Positions 27,316 to 36,344 are shown, numbered from the stretch's first letter. The stretch: 64,000 bases of DNA from Paenibacillus nanensis (GCF_003583765.1 NZ_QXQA01000002.1:496001-560000); one strand, 5' to 3'. Numbers and translations: made by a program. Notes: generated by a model from the letters alone, not told the origin.

Positions 27316-27328
27316 CTTATAATTCCTA
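27316..27328 (-). promoter_or_regulatory. Promoter-like motif of the peptide transporter operon
   Basis: The minus strand reads TAGGAATTATAAG, matching TAGGGATTATGAG at 35240-35252 before the cystine operon. It lies 56 bp downstream of the first operator box. It probably contains the -10 region; GGAATTA also recalls half of the CymR sulfur-regulon box, but that is tentative. Confidence 0.45.
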
Positions 27329-27384
27329 TCTGTTTAATAAACTTTGTCTACTAAAAGCATACCTGAACAGGATGCATTTGGATA

Positions 27385-27420
27385 ATAGAAGAAATCTATT
27401 TGCAAATAGAAGAAATCTAA
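27385..27420 (-). promoter_or_regulatory. Paired LysR-type operator boxes
   Basis: Two direct copies occur: ATAGA-AGAAA-TCTAT (27385-27399) and ATAGA-AGAAA-TCTAA (27406-27420). They start 21 bp apart, two helical turns, and a perfect palindrome CTATTTGCAAATAG spans their junction. A third copy precedes the cystine operon. Confidence 0.6.
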
Positions 27421-27427
27421 ATCGATT

Positions 27428-27497
27428 CCTTCGACGGCAATGGCCGCTGGCCGCTCGCGGCCTTTCGGCCATCTAACGGACAGCGGCCATCGGAAGG
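27428..27497 (-). terminator. Large hairpin after the salvage operon
   Basis: Perfect 10-bp arms ATGGCCGCTG/CAGCGGCCAT with outer CCTTCG/CGGAAGG pairing lie just downstream of the monooxygenase stop. No strong T-run follows, so the hairpin may slow decay or weakly terminate. Confidence 0.5.
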
Positions 27498-27505
27498 GCG
27501 GCATG

Positions 27506-28840
27506 TCAACTATGCTGTTCAACCGGACGGGAAGCGTACCGGTTCTCCGGAATACGGAGCTCCAAGTGTCCCCGCAGTGTATCCGAATCGTATTCCGTCC
27601 GGAAGAGGCCGCGTTCCTGCAAGATCGGCACCACCTGCTCCACGAAATCGCGCAGCGAGGTCGGAAAAGGGGAGCTCACAATGAAGCCGTCCGCCGCTTC
27701 TTCTTCATGCCATTTCTGAATTAAATCGGCGATTTTCTCGGGCGTGCCGACGAACGGCGTTTTCGGGGACGCTGCCTGCAAAGCGACCTGCCGCAGCGTC
27801 AGATTTTGCTCCCTTGCCGTCCTCTTAATCCGGTCCGTGCTGCTGCGGAAGCTGTTGCTGCCGATGTCGCCCAGCTCCGGGAACGGCTCGTCAAGCGGAT
27901 AACGGGAGAAATCGTGGTGGTCGAAGAAGCGTCCAAGCACTTGCAGGGCAAGCTCGATGCTTACAAGGCCGGCTAGCTCCTCGAACTTCCGGTCCGCTTC
28001 TTCTTGCGTGCGTCCGATGATCGGTCCGATGCCGGGAAGGATGATGATGTCATCCGCCGAACGGCCTGCGGCGACGGCGCGGCTTTTGACTTCCTTGTAG
28101 AACTTTTTTGCTTCCTCGATATCGTCATGACCCGTAAAGACAGCATCCGCGCTTGCCGCCGCCAGCTTAATGCCGCTTTCGGAGGAGCCCGCCTGGAACA
28201 CGACCGGTTGGCCTTGCCTCGAGCGCGCTATATTAAGCGGTCCCTCGACCGAGAAGTACCGGCCGCGGTGGTTCAACCGGTGCATTTTCTCCGGGCGGAA
28301 GAAAACGCCCGTCTCCTTGTTGCGGACAAACGCGTCGTCCTCCCAGGAATCCCATAAGCCGCGGACGACCTCAAGATGCTCCTCCGCGATTTGATAACGC
28401 TCGCCGTGAGACGGATGCTCGATTTTCCCATAGTTTCTCGCGGATCCTTCGAGCGGGGAAGTGACGATATTCCACCCGGCTCTCCCTCCGCTAATATGGT
28501 CAAGGGACGCGAACTGTCTCGCAACGGTGAAAGGCTCGCTATAGGAGCTCGATAACGTGCCGACCAGCCCGATCTTGGACGTGACGCCAGCCAAGGCGGA
28601 TAATATGGTGAGCGGCTCGAATCGGTTCAGAAAGTGAGGGATTGATTTTTCGTTAATGTACAAGCCGTCGGCAATGAAGACGAGGTCGAACTTTCCGGCT
28701 TCCGCGGTCAAAGCCTGCTCTTTGTAGAAAGGAAAGCTCACGCTCGCATCTGCGGGGACATCCGGATGGCGCCAAGCCGCCGCATTCCCTCCCACGCCGT
28801 GAATCAAGGCGCCTAATTTAATCGATTTCCGTCTGCTCAT
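27506..28840 (-). CDS. Flavin-dependent monooxygenase (NtaA/SnaA/DszA family, YtnJ/CmoJ-like)
   Basis: The 444-residue protein is a luciferase-like monooxygenase of the nitrilotriacetate/DszA group, with [20 protein letters not shown] near the N-terminus, [12 protein letters not shown] in the barrel and [15 protein letters not shown] for flavin contact. The ATG at 28840 overlaps the acetyltransferase stop as ATGA. In B. subtilis the homologous YtnJ (CmoJ) acts in salvage of S-alkylcysteines by oxidative cleavage of the thioether. Gene content around it matches that operon, so this role is well supported though the substrate alkyl group is unknown. Confidence 0.88.
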   Translation of the reverse strand: MSRRKSIKLGALIHGVGGNAAAWRHPDVPADASVSFPFYKEQALTAEAGKFDLVFIADGLYINEKSIPHFLNRFEPLTILSALAGVTSKIGLVGTLSSSYSEPFTVARQFASLDHISGGRAGWNIVTSPLEGSARNYGKIEHPSHGERYQIAEEHLEVVRGLWDSWEDDAFVRNKETGVFFRPEKMHRLNHRGRYFSVEGPLNIARSRQGQPVVFQAGSSESGIKLAAASADAVFTGHDDIEEAKKFYKEVKSRAVAAGRSADDIIILPGIGPIIGRTQEEADRKFEELAGLVSIELALQVLGRFFDHHDFSRYPLDEPFPELGDIGSNSFRSSTDRIKRTAREQNLTLRQVALQAASPKTPFVGTPEKIADLIQKWHEEEAADGFIVSSPFPTSLRDFVEQVVPILQERGLFRTEYDSDTLRGHLELRIPENRYASRPVEQHS

Positions 28841-29379
28841 CTTTTCACCCCTATCGAACGTTCCACTTCCCTCAGCCGAATACGGTAGCTTTTCACGACC
28901 GAGTCTCCCTTCACAATGTCCTTCTCTTCGGCCCGTTCGAAGCCTAGCCTCTCGTATAACCGCACGGCAGTTTGCATCATATCGTTCGTGTGGAGATGGA
29001 GAATGTCGGCTCCCCATGCGCGCGACCGTTCGATACTCCCCGCGACCAGCGCCGCAGCGATGCCTCTTCCCCGCGCTCTGCGCGCAACGGCGAGCAGGCG
29101 CATAATCGGCCCGTGAATGTTCAATTCCGGCAAGCCGTATGCGGCATCCGATGTATCGTACAGATACACGCTCCCTAGAATGACGCCCTCCTCCGCGGCT
29201 ACCAAACGGGCTTTCACATTGGCATCGGTCAAGGAATGGGCGATATTGTCCTTATACGCCTCCCACCGCTCCTTAGGCATCAGCTGCTCGTATTCCGCGT
29301 AAGCATCCTCCAGCACCGCTCTTATTGCTTCGGTATCCGACGGTTCCGCATCCCGTATGATAACCTTTCGGTTCGTCAT
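28837..29379 (-). CDS. GNAT acetyltransferase (YtmI/SnaA-like by context)
   Basis: The 180-residue protein has a GNAT fold with the acetyl-CoA loop [20 protein letters not shown] and [20 protein letters not shown]. In the B. subtilis pathway a GNAT enzyme N-acetylates S-alkylcysteine before monooxygenation. The ATG at 29379 overlaps the DinB gene stop as ATGA. Function is assigned mainly from operon context, since GNAT sequences alone say little about substrate. Confidence 0.85.
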   Translation of the reverse strand: MTNRKVIIRDAEPSDTEAIRAVLEDAYAEYEQLMPKERWEAYKDNIAHSLTDANVKARLVAAEEGVILGSVYLYDTSDAAYGLPELNIHGPIMRLLAVARRARGRGIAAALVAGSIERSRAWGADILHLHTNDMMQTAVRLYERLGFERAEEKDIVKGDSVVKSYRIRLREVERSIGVKR

Positions 29380-29855
29380 CTCGCTCCCCCGCTTTCGTGA
29401 TTCCGTATCTTGGCGATTTGCAGCAAATGATGCTCCAGATGGGCGACAAAGCCGCGAACGACTGCCGACAACGTAACTGTCTCGCCTTTGGCGTTCGTTC
29501 CCGTCTTCTCCCAATCCCCCGGCTCGAGCCGCTGAAACAACAAGCTGTTGTAGTCGAGCAGCGATTTGAACGCGGCGAGGATGTCGGCGGCATGCCCCTC
29601 GTTCGCTCTCTGCCCGGCCACCCAAGCATCTTGATTGAACGCGGGCAGCCTCGCTTCGGAACGGGCTAATATTTCCCGAATCCGGAACGATACGATCAGG
29701 TTATGATCGGCCAGATGGGCAAGCACCTCCGTTACGCTCCATGAATTCGGAGCGGCCTTCCATCTGAGCCCTTCCTCCGTCAACCCTTCGATGGCTTGTT
29801 TCAACTGTTCATGTGTGCGCAAATACGTATGGACATCAATCGCCAATTGGCTCAT
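29376..29855 (-). CDS. DinB family protein
   Basis: The 159-residue four-helix protein has the DinB_2 metal pattern: a histidine in VTEVLAHLADHNLIV and a second pair near the C-terminus in FVAHLEHHLLQIAKIR. Some relatives are thiol-dependent (bacillithiol or mycothiol) transferases or detoxifying enzymes. It sits inside the S-alkylcysteine salvage operon, where B. subtilis has no such gene that I recall. A thiol-transfer role would fit, but is not shown. Confidence 0.8.
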   Translation of the reverse strand: MSQLAIDVHTYLRTHEQLKQAIEGLTEEGLRWKAAPNSWSVTEVLAHLADHNLIVSFRIREILARSEARLPAFNQDAWVAGQRANEGHAADILAAFKSLLDYNSLLFQRLEPGDWEKTGTNAKGETVTLSAVVRGFVAHLEHHLLQIAKIRNHESGGAR

Positions 29856-29896
29856 GAGTCTCTTTCACCTCTTTCTTCATTCGTGCTAGACGAATA

Positions 29897-31042
29897 TTAA
29901 AATTGCTTCAGCGCGTCAACGGCAAGCGCGGCAAAAAACGAAGCGCCATGCTCCAGCGCACGCTCATCCACGTCGAACGCGGGGTGATGCCATTCATGCG
30001 GTCCGCCCGTCCCAAGAAAAACGAACAAGCCCGGCGTTTCCTTTAAATAGAAGGCAAAATCCTCCCCCGCCGGCGAAGGAGCCGGCGTAATTACGCGCAA
30101 TCCGAGGTTCTCAGCCGTTCCTGAAGCAAGCTCAGCCCAGCCCGCGTCATTGCGCACCGCCGGAGGCCCGTCAAGCCATGATACCTCGGCTTTTGTTTCG
30201 AAGGCGCCTGCTATGCCAGCGACGATTTGCTCGAACCTCTCGCGCACTCTCGTCCGTATGCGCGGATCGAACGTGCGCAAGGTGCCGTCAAGCACGGCTT
30301 TGTCCGGTATGACGTTCCATGCGGTCCCGCTCTGAATCCGGGTCACGCTAATGACGGCGCTGTCGAGCGCGCCGACGTTGCGGCTGACGACGGATTGCAG
30401 CGCGGTGACGATATGCGCGGATACGACGATCGGATCAAGCCCGGCCTCGGGCACGGCCGCATGGCTTCCTCGGCCATGCACTTCAATGACGAAGCCGTCG
30501 GCGGCGGCCATAATCGGTCCGCCTTTGATGCCGATCGTGCCGACCGGCAGATCCGGTTTGTTGTGCAAGCCGAATATGGCCTTCACATCCTGGAGCGCGC
30601 CGCTTGCGATCATTTGCTGCGCGCCTTTCGCCTTCTCTTCCGCAGGCTGGAACAGGAACCGGACCGTTCCCGGCAGCTCGCTCTCCTTCTTCTTGAGCAG
30701 CAGAGCGGCGCCAATGGCGGCGGCCGTATGGAAATCATGCCCGCAGGCATGCATCTTGCCTTTGTTCAAGGAGGCGAACGGCAGACCTGTCTCTTCCTGC
30801 ACAGGGAGCGCGTCGATATCGGCTCGGATTGCAATGACCGGGCCTCCCCATTCACCGCCGACTTCCGCGACGACGCCCGTCCGAAGCTTATAATCCGCGA
30901 TGCGGATGCCCGCTTCCGTCAACCATCTACGAATAGCTGCCGTCGTTTCGAATTCTTCATGGGACAGCTCGGGATTGGCATGCAGATGCCTTCTCATGGC
31001 GATCAGTCGTTCCCCGAACGGCTCCAGCTTCAAGATGCTCAT
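29897..31042 (-). CDS. M20 N-acyl amino acid deacylase (YtnL/SndA-like)
   Basis: The 381-residue amidohydrolase has the M20D metal motifs MHACGHDFHTAAA (Cys and His ligands), FQPAEEKAKGAQ, GLHNKP and a late SPAGEDFAFYL. The family removes acyl groups from N-acetylated amino acids. In B. subtilis YtnL deacetylates N-acetyl-S-alkylcysteine or N-acetylcysteine in the salvage route, and gene order here supports the same job. No signal peptide, so cytoplasmic. Confidence 0.88.
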   Translation of the reverse strand: MSILKLEPFGERLIAMRRHLHANPELSHEEFETTAAIRRWLTEAGIRIADYKLRTGVVAEVGGEWGGPVIAIRADIDALPVQEETGLPFASLNKGKMHACGHDFHTAAAIGAALLLKKKESELPGTVRFLFQPAEEKAKGAQQMIASGALQDVKAIFGLHNKPDLPVGTIGIKGGPIMAAADGFVIEVHGRGSHAAVPEAGLDPIVVSAHIVTALQSVVSRNVGALDSAVISVTRIQSGTAWNVIPDKAVLDGTLRTFDPRIRTRVRERFEQIVAGIAGAFETKAEVSWLDGPPAVRNDAGWAELASGTAENLGLRVITPAPSPAGEDFAFYLKETPGLFVFLGTGGPHEWHHPAFDVDERALEHGASFFAALAVDALKQF

Positions 31043-31071
31043 CGCTTCCCCTCCCTCACGCTTGCCGCCGC

Positions 31072-32082
31072 TTAGCGCGAGACGGCATGCTCCTCGAGTG
31101 CTTCCTTTAGCAGAGCCAAGGAGCGCGCGCGTTTCTCGTAATCCTCGATCACCGTCGTGAACACGAATTCCTCGACGCCATACGCTTCGCCAAGCTCCAG
31201 AATCCGGCTGCGGACCGTCTCCTTCGTGCCTTTCGTCACGTCGGCTTCGCGCACTTCGGCCGTAAAGGACTCCCCTGCTTGCCTTGCGAATTCTTCCGCT
31301 TGTTCCAGCGTGCTGACGTTAACGGTTTTGCCGCTGGCGAGCGTAACGCGAACGCTTAAGAGATCGCTTGCGATAGCCGCCGCCTCTTCTTCCGTATCCG
31401 ACGCGATGACGGATAAAGCAAGAATCGCTTTGGGCTTCTCGCCCGCACTATAGTTGAAGCTCCGGCGATACGTTTCGAATGCTTGCCGGGCAGCGTCAGG
31501 ATCATTGTTGATAAATAAAGCGAATACGTAAGGCAGCCCCCTCTCGGCTGCAAGCTCTGCGCTGGCCGCGCTCGTGCCAAGCACAAAAACGGCAGCCGGA
31601 CGGCTGGGCAGCGGGCTCGCCTGCAGGCCGGCGAGCGGATGGTCTTCGCCTGCCGGTCCCCGCAGAAATCGCTGCAGTTCGATCAGCTTGTTTTCAAGCT
31701 TTTCCGTCTCCGCCCCCTGCAGAGCCTTCGTCGACCGCGGCAAACCTCCCGGCGCGCGGCCGATGCCGAGCTCCACTCTGCCCGGGGCCAGCGTGGCAAG
31801 GACGTTGAAATTTTCCGCTACCTTATAGGGCTGATAATGCTGCAGCATGACGCCACCCGAGCCGATTCGAATCGATTCGGTTTGGGCAAGCAAATAAGCG
31901 ATAAGCACTTCGGGAGACGATCCCGCCAGACGATCCGAATCATGATGCTCCGACACCCAGAACCGCTCGTAACCAAGCGATTCCGCCAGTTGGGCTAATT
32001 TGACGGTGTTTTGCAGAGCTTCCGCAGCCGTCTGTCCCGGAAATACGATGCTTTGGTCCAATATGCCAAGCTTCAAGGCCAT
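31072..32082 (-). CDS. Luciferase-like monooxygenase (YtmO/CmoO-like)
   Basis: The 336-residue protein belongs to the MsnO8 subgroup of luciferase-like flavoproteins, with FWVSEHHDSDRLAGSSPEVL, IRIGSGGVMLQHY and VELGIGRAPGG motifs. It follows the amino acid ABC ATPase gene by 19 bp, as YtmO follows TcyN in B. subtilis. It probably oxidises a sulfur compound with FMNH2 supplied by a reductase encoded elsewhere; none is in this operon. Confidence 0.87.
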   Translation of the reverse strand: MALKLGILDQSIVFPGQTAAEALQNTVKLAQLAESLGYERFWVSEHHDSDRLAGSSPEVLIAYLLAQTESIRIGSGGVMLQHYQPYKVAENFNVLATLAPGRVELGIGRAPGGLPRSTKALQGAETEKLENKLIELQRFLRGPAGEDHPLAGLQASPLPSRPAAVFVLGTSAASAELAAERGLPYVFALFINNDPDAARQAFETYRRSFNYSAGEKPKAILALSVIASDTEEEAAAIASDLLSVRVTLASGKTVNVSTLEQAEEFARQAGESFTAEVREADVTKGTKETVRSRILELGEAYGVEEFVFTTVIEDYEKRARSLALLKEALEEHAVSR

Positions 32083-32101
32083 CGATATCTACTCCTCGCG
32101 A

Positions 32102-32854
32102 TTAGATGGAATACGCGCTTTCCGGCGCGAATCGTTTCAGAAATTGTTTCGTTCTTTCCTCCTTCGGCGATTGAAATAATTCGCTCGGCTTCCCCTGCTC
32201 AACGATCGTTCCGTTATCCATGAAGACGACATGGCTCGCCACGTCTTGGGCAAAGCTCATCTCATGGGTAACGATGATCATCGTTATCCCTTCCTTCGCG
32301 ATCTTGCGAATGACGGAGAGCACCTCTCCAACCAGCTCGGGATCGAGTGAGGACGTGGGTTCGTCGAACAGGATCACCTTCGGACCGAGCGCGAGCGCCC
32401 GCGCGATCCCTACACGCTGCTGCTGTCCGCCGGACAATTGACTCGGATAGGCATCCAGCTTATCACCGAGTCCCACCTTCTCGAGCAGCTCCACGCTTCG
32501 AAGCCGCGCCTGCTCCTTCGGCAGCTTATGCACGACGACGAGTCCCTCCATGACGTTCTCGAGCGCCGTTTTATGCCGGAACAGATTATATTGCTGGAAC
32601 ACCATCGCCGACTTTTTGCGCAAATGATGGATATCCGCTTTAGTCGGTCGCTTGCAATGAACGGTGAAGCCGTCGATCGTGATTTCCCCGTCGCTCGGCC
32701 GCTCCAAATAGTTGATGCAGCGGAGCAAAGTCGTTTTGCCCGAACCGCTCGGTCCCAAAATAGCGACGACATCGCCTTTCCCGACGGTTAGATCGATGCC
32801 GTGCAGCACCTCCTGCCGCCCGTACGATTTTTTGATTTGAGACAGCTTGATCAT
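32102..32854 (-). CDS. tcyN: Cystine-type amino acid ABC transporter ATPase
   Basis: The 250-residue ATPase has Walker A GPSGSGKTT, signature LSGGQQQR and Walker B VILFDEPTSSLDPE, typical of polar amino acid importers. Overlap of ATGA type with the upstream permease and the order SBP-permease-permease-ATPase-monooxygenase match B. subtilis TcyJKLMN-YtmO. Likely cargo is cystine or S-modified cysteines. Confidence 0.9.
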   Translation of the reverse strand: MIKLSQIKKSYGRQEVLHGIDLTVGKGDVVAILGPSGSGKTTLLRCINYLERPSDGEITIDGFTVHCKRPTKADIHHLRKKSAMVFQQYNLFRHKTALENVMEGLVVVHKLPKEQARLRSVELLEKVGLGDKLDAYPSQLSGGQQQRVGIARALALGPKVILFDEPTSSLDPELVGEVLSVIRKIAKEGITMIIVTHEMSFAQDVASHVVFMDNGTIVEQGKPSELFQSPKEERTKQFLKRFAPESAYSI

Positions 32855-33561
32855 GACACGCCCCCCCGGTTATACATTTGGAATCGCTTCTCCGCCATGG
32901 CGGTTACCCGCTCGATGAGGAACGTCAACCCCCAATACAGGACGGCGGCCGCGATGTACGCTTCGAAAAACTTCCAGTTGGAAGATGCGATGATCTGCGA
33001 TTTGGCGTTAATGTCGACGACCGAAACCGTGAACACCAGCGTGGAGCCGTGCAGCATGCTGATCGTGCTATTGGAAAGATTGGGCAGTAAAATCGCGAAC
33101 GCCTGCGGGAAGACGATTCGGCGAATCGCTTGCGAGGTCGTCATCCCAACCGAATAAGCCGCTTCGATTTGACCCTTGTCGACCGCGAGAAGTCCCGAAC
33201 GGACGACTTCGGACAAATAGGCGCCTGCCGTAATGGAAAACGCAATGTAAGCAAATCCGATCATCGGGATCGATACCGAACGGAACGGCCAGCCGAAGCT
33301 CTCGCAGATCGCGTCAATAACGAAGGGAAGCCCGAAATAAACCAGCAGCAGATGAGTCAGCATAGGCGTCCCGCGAATGAAAGTGACGTAGGCGGCCGCG
33401 GCGGCATTCAGCACGGGCACTCGGTTGATCCGAATAAGGGCAACAACTGTCCCGATGGCAAGGCCGCAAACGACGGATACCCCGGTTACGGCCAGCGTAG
33501 TCGGAATCGCCGTCAGCAATTGGAGCAGCGCGGTCCATATAAACGATAAATCCAGCTTCAT
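32851..33561 (-). CDS. tcyM: Cystine-type amino acid ABC transporter permease
   Basis: The 236-residue membrane protein has the family motif FIRGTPMLTHLLLVYFGLP and the ATPase-contact loop QIEAAYSVGMTTSQAIRRIV. The ATG at 33561 overlaps the upstream permease stop as ATGA. It forms the transporter channel with the TcyL-type subunit. Confidence 0.9.
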   Translation of the reverse strand: MKLDLSFIWTALLQLLTAIPTTLAVTGVSVVCGLAIGTVVALIRINRVPVLNAAAAAYVTFIRGTPMLTHLLLVYFGLPFVIDAICESFGWPFRSVSIPMIGFAYIAFSITAGAYLSEVVRSGLLAVDKGQIEAAYSVGMTTSQAIRRIVFPQAFAILLPNLSNSTISMLHGSTLVFTVSVVDINAKSQIIASSNWKFFEAYIAAAVLYWGLTFLIERVTAMAEKRFQMYNRGGVS

Positions 33562-34343
33562 AACCGGGCCTCCTTCCTTCGCCATTTCGATGCCGCCAAA
33601 TTTTTGCGAAGAAACGATATTTTGACTAAGGGATCTTTCGTTAACCCCGCAGCCGCCGGTTCATGGCGAAGCAGTCTCTTCTCGAGCCGGTCGAACAGCT
33701 TCTGCAGCGCAAAGCTAATGATGAAATAAAGCGCCGCGAGCGAAATATAAATTTCGATGAACCGCTGAGAGAGCGTGCCCATCGTCTGCGCTTTACCCGT
33801 AATGTCTAGGATGCCGAGGGTGAAGGCAAGCGACGTGTCCTTCAGATTGCCGATGACGACATTGCCGAATACCGGAATGGAGATGGACAGCGCTTGCGGC
33901 AGAACGATCCGGCTGAATGCCTGAAACCCGTTCATGCCCACGGCATAAGCCGCTTCCACTTGACCGCGGTCCACAGCCGACACCGCTCCCCGAATCAATT
34001 CGGAAATGTACGCTCCGCTATGCAGCGAATAGGTGAGAATGACGAAAAATAACGCAGGCGTTCTCGTCAAGTCGACGTAAACGAGTTTCAGCACTTCCGG
34101 AACGCCGTAATAGAACAGGAACAGCTGAATCAGAATCGGCGTGCCTCGAAAAAACGACACGTACATCTGCGACAGTCTCCTCAGTACCGGAATACGGTAC
34201 AGCTGGGGAAGCGCGACGAGAAGCCCGATTATCGTGCCGATGCCGATGGAGCTTCCTACGATGAGAAGTGTAACCTTGAGGGACGGAAGCAATCTGTAAA
34301 AAAATTCAAAGACGTAGGCAATCTCAAACTGGTGTTGACCCAT
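33558..34343 (-). CDS. tcyL: Cystine-type amino acid ABC transporter permease
   Basis: The 261-residue protein has FFRGTPILIQLFLFYYGVPE and the contact loop QVEAAYAVGMNGFQAFSRIV, hallmarks of HisM/TcyL permeases. It lies 48 bp after the binding protein gene in the same operon. Confidence 0.9.
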   Translation of the reverse strand: MGQHQFEIAYVFEFFYRLLPSLKVTLLIVGSSIGIGTIIGLLVALPQLYRIPVLRRLSQMYVSFFRGTPILIQLFLFYYGVPEVLKLVYVDLTRTPALFFVILTYSLHSGAYISELIRGAVSAVDRGQVEAAYAVGMNGFQAFSRIVLPQALSISIPVFGNVVIGNLKDTSLAFTLGILDITGKAQTMGTLSQRFIEIYISLAALYFIISFALQKLFDRLEKRLLRHEPAAAGLTKDPLVKISFLRKNLAASKWRRKEARL

Positions 34344-34391
34344 CTTTCGTATTCACTCCTCCAGCCGGACTCGTATGCCGCTTGCGGCCTC

Positions 34392-35207
34392 TTATTTCGA
34401 GAAGTCTTGGCCGAGCCACTGCTCGCTAATTTTTTTGAGCGTACCGTCCGCTTTCAGTTCTTTGATCGTGGCATCGACCGCATCGGACAGCTTTTTGGAC
34501 TCCGGATCGTTTTTGCGGAATACGTACAGGATATTGCCTTCGTTGAGCGGTTCCCCGACCGTCTTCAGCTTGCCTTGCGGGTCTTTGATCGGGAGCAGGA
34601 AATCGGCTCCGAGCGTAGCGTACACGCGCCCCGACGTAATCTGGAGCACTTCGTCGTTCGCGTCGTTCTGCTGATAGACGATCTCGATCGCGTTGTCGTT
34701 TTCTTTGTTATAGTTTTCGAGAATTTGGGCTTGCGCGCTTGTCGGACCGATAAGCACTTTCTTGCCTTTCAAGTCGTCCAGCGTCTGGATCGGATCCGCG
34801 TTATCCGACGCTACGATGATTTTGTTCCGCCAATAGGCGTACGGCTCTTGGTTAAAGTCAAACTTTTCGGCCCGTTCTGGATTTTTTTCGAACAGATGGG
34901 CGGCGATATCAACCTTTTTGGTTTCCAGGCTAAGCAAAATGTTGGAGAACTCCAGCGTCTGGAATTCGAACTCGTATTGCTCCAGCCGTTTGTCGATCTC
35001 GCGAATAAGCTCGACGTCGAAGCCGGTCAGGTTGCCTTTATCGTCAAGGAAAGCGACTTGCTCGAAGTCGTTTGCCGTGCCTACGATAACTTTTTTGGCG
35101 GTTTCGCCGTCAGCCGATCCACTGGCCGGTTTATTGCCGTTGCTTCCGCAGGCGGAAGCAAAAATGGCAAGGGCAAGCGTTAATGCAACTACCGTAATCT
35201 TTTTCAT
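34392..35207 (-). CDS. tcyJ: Amino acid ABC transporter substrate-binding lipoprotein
   Basis: The 271-residue family 3 binding protein has a lipobox cysteine at C20 (FASACG) and the motif GNLTGFDVELIREIDKRL typical of amino acid binders. The ATG at 35207 follows a GGAGG site. One binding protein gene is present, where B. subtilis has two (TcyJ, TcyK). It is the first gene of a nine-gene operon reaching to 27506 by spacing, and its promoter region carries the shared ATAGA-N5-TCTAT operator. Confidence 0.92.
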   Translation of the reverse strand: MKKITVVALTLALAIFASACGSNGNKPASGSADGETAKKVIVGTANDFEQVAFLDDKGNLTGFDVELIREIDKRLEQYEFEFQTLEFSNILLSLETKKVDIAAHLFEKNPERAEKFDFNQEPYAYWRNKIIVASDNADPIQTLDDLKGKKVLIGPTSAQAQILENYNKENDNAIEIVYQQNDANDEVLQITSGRVYATLGADFLLPIKDPQGKLKTVGEPLNEGNILYVFRKNDPESKKLSDAVDATIKELKADGTLKKISEQWLGQDFSK

Positions 35208-35239
35208 TGTAAAGACCTCCATGTTTTTCGTTTTTTAAC

Positions 35240-35252
35240 CTCATAATCCCTA
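35240..35252 (-). promoter_or_regulatory. Promoter-like motif of the cystine/salvage operon
   Basis: The minus strand reads TAGGGATTATGAG, differing by two transitions from TAGGAATTATAAG at 27316-27328. It lies 59 bp downstream of the operator at 35312, nearly the same spacing as in the peptide operon. Confidence 0.45.
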
Positions 35253-35311
35253 CTGGTTAAGTGTGAATTAAGAGCTGATCTAACTGTAGCATCAAGCTTC
35301 CGGGATGGATA

Positions 35312-35326
35312 ATAGAGAAGTTCTAT
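35312..35326 (-). promoter_or_regulatory. LysR-type operator of the cystine/salvage operon
   Basis: ATAGA-GAAGT-TCTAT is a perfect inverted repeat with 5-nt spacing, abutting the stop codon of the LysR gene that likely encodes its ligand. It matches the paired boxes at 27385-27420. Confidence 0.6.
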
Positions 35327-36235
35327 CTATTTATATAACAATTCGATATCGTTTTTTTCGCCGTACAGCTCCTTGCCGATGCTCATGATCGCTTCAATGA
35401 ACGGCGCATGTTTCCCGTGGCAGGAAACGATATTCGTCTGAAGCGTAATCGCTTCCGTCTCCTGCATCGGGATCGGCACCAGCTTTCCGCTTCTCGTTTC
35501 TTCTTGCGCGCTGAGACTTGGCAAGAAGCCGATGCCTGCCTTCCGGATGACCAACTTTTTGGCCGTCTCCGAATTATCGGTAAGGAACTGGATATTCGGA
35601 GGATGATCGAGGCCGCCGAACATACGATGCACCCGAAGCCAGTCGAGCGCGCCGCATTCGAAAAATACGAGCGGCTGAACCGCGATTTGCTCGATCGTAA
35701 CCCTATCCATGTGTAGGAAAGGATGTCCTTCGTAGACATACAGCCGGATGGGATCCTCGTAAAACTTGGCCGATTGCAAATTCGGATGGCTGACGTTGCG
35801 CACGAATCCGATATCCACCTCCTTATTGACGACCTTGCCGATGATATCGTCCGTCGTTCCGGTAACGAGTTTGAAGTGGGTGTTCGGAAAGCGCTGCTTC
35901 AGCCTTGACAGCACATCCGGTATCGTGTAATTCGAAACCGATACGGTACACCCTAGTCTCAGCTCTTCCGGCAATGATTTTTTCTGATTGATATGAAGCT
36001 TGCCCTTCTGGTACGTCATCAATATTTGCTGCGCATACGGCAAAAACTTTTTGCCTTCCTCCGTAATTTGAATTTGCTTGCCGATGCGGTCGAACAGCTT
36101 GCAGTTCAGCTCGCGTTCCAGGGACTGGATCCGGGCGCTTACGGACGGCTGGGATAAGAACAGGATGTCGGCTGCTTTGTTGTAACTGCCGTAATGGACA
36201 ATGAATACGAATGCTTCGATGTTATCGATATTGAT
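35327..36235 (-). CDS. LysR family regulator, probable sulfur-source activator
   Basis: The protein of about 302 residues has an N-terminal winged helix (DNIEAFVFIVHYGSYNKAAD, then SQPSVSARIQSLEREL) and a LysR effector domain. It sits just upstream of and codirectional with the cystine/salvage operon, like YtlI/AscR function in B. subtilis but in a different arrangement. Start choice is odd. The strong site GGAGGTG (36248 to 36242) is 6 nt before ATC (36235), exactly where LysR proteins normally begin with M-N-I-D. No ATG stands at this point; a GTG at 36244 overlaps the ribosome site, and ATGs at 36373 or 36313 lack one. I annotate ATC as the most likely start, with real doubt. Confidence 0.85.
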   Translation of the reverse strand: MNIDNIEAFVFIVHYGSYNKAADILFLSQPSVSARIQSLERELNCKLFDRIGKQIQITEEGKKFLPYAQQILMTYQKGKLHINQKKSLPEELRLGCTVSVSNYTIPDVLSRLKQRFPNTHFKLVTGTTDDIIGKVVNKEVDIGFVRNVSHPNLQSAKFYEDPIRLYVYEGHPFLHMDRVTIEQIAVQPLVFFECGALDWLRVHRMFGGLDHPPNIQFLTDNSETAKKLVIRKAGIGFLPSLSAQEETRSGKLVPIPMQETEAITLQTNIVSCHGKHAPFIEAIMSIGKELYGEKNDIELLYK

Positions 36236-36280
36236 GGCGCACACCTCCGGTTCGTCTCGAATGGTAGATTGTTCCGAATA

Positions 36281-36344
36281 AACAAAAGAGACCCCCGCAA
36301 TCATAGAAGGCATGAAAGAGGAAGGTCTCCGGTGATCCGGTAGA
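36281..36344 (-). promoter_or_regulatory. Leader hairpin plus terminator before the LysR gene
   Basis: In the minus-strand transcript, TCTACCGG-ATCA-CCGGAGA (36344 to 36326) can fold as a 7-bp hairpin with one bulge. It overlaps a second hairpin (GAGACC/GGTCTC, 36329 to 36288) followed by TTTTGTT (36287 to 36281). The two folds share the GAGA bases, as in an attenuator. The same 19-nt motif occurs before the ssuD-like gene. Confidence 0.55.
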
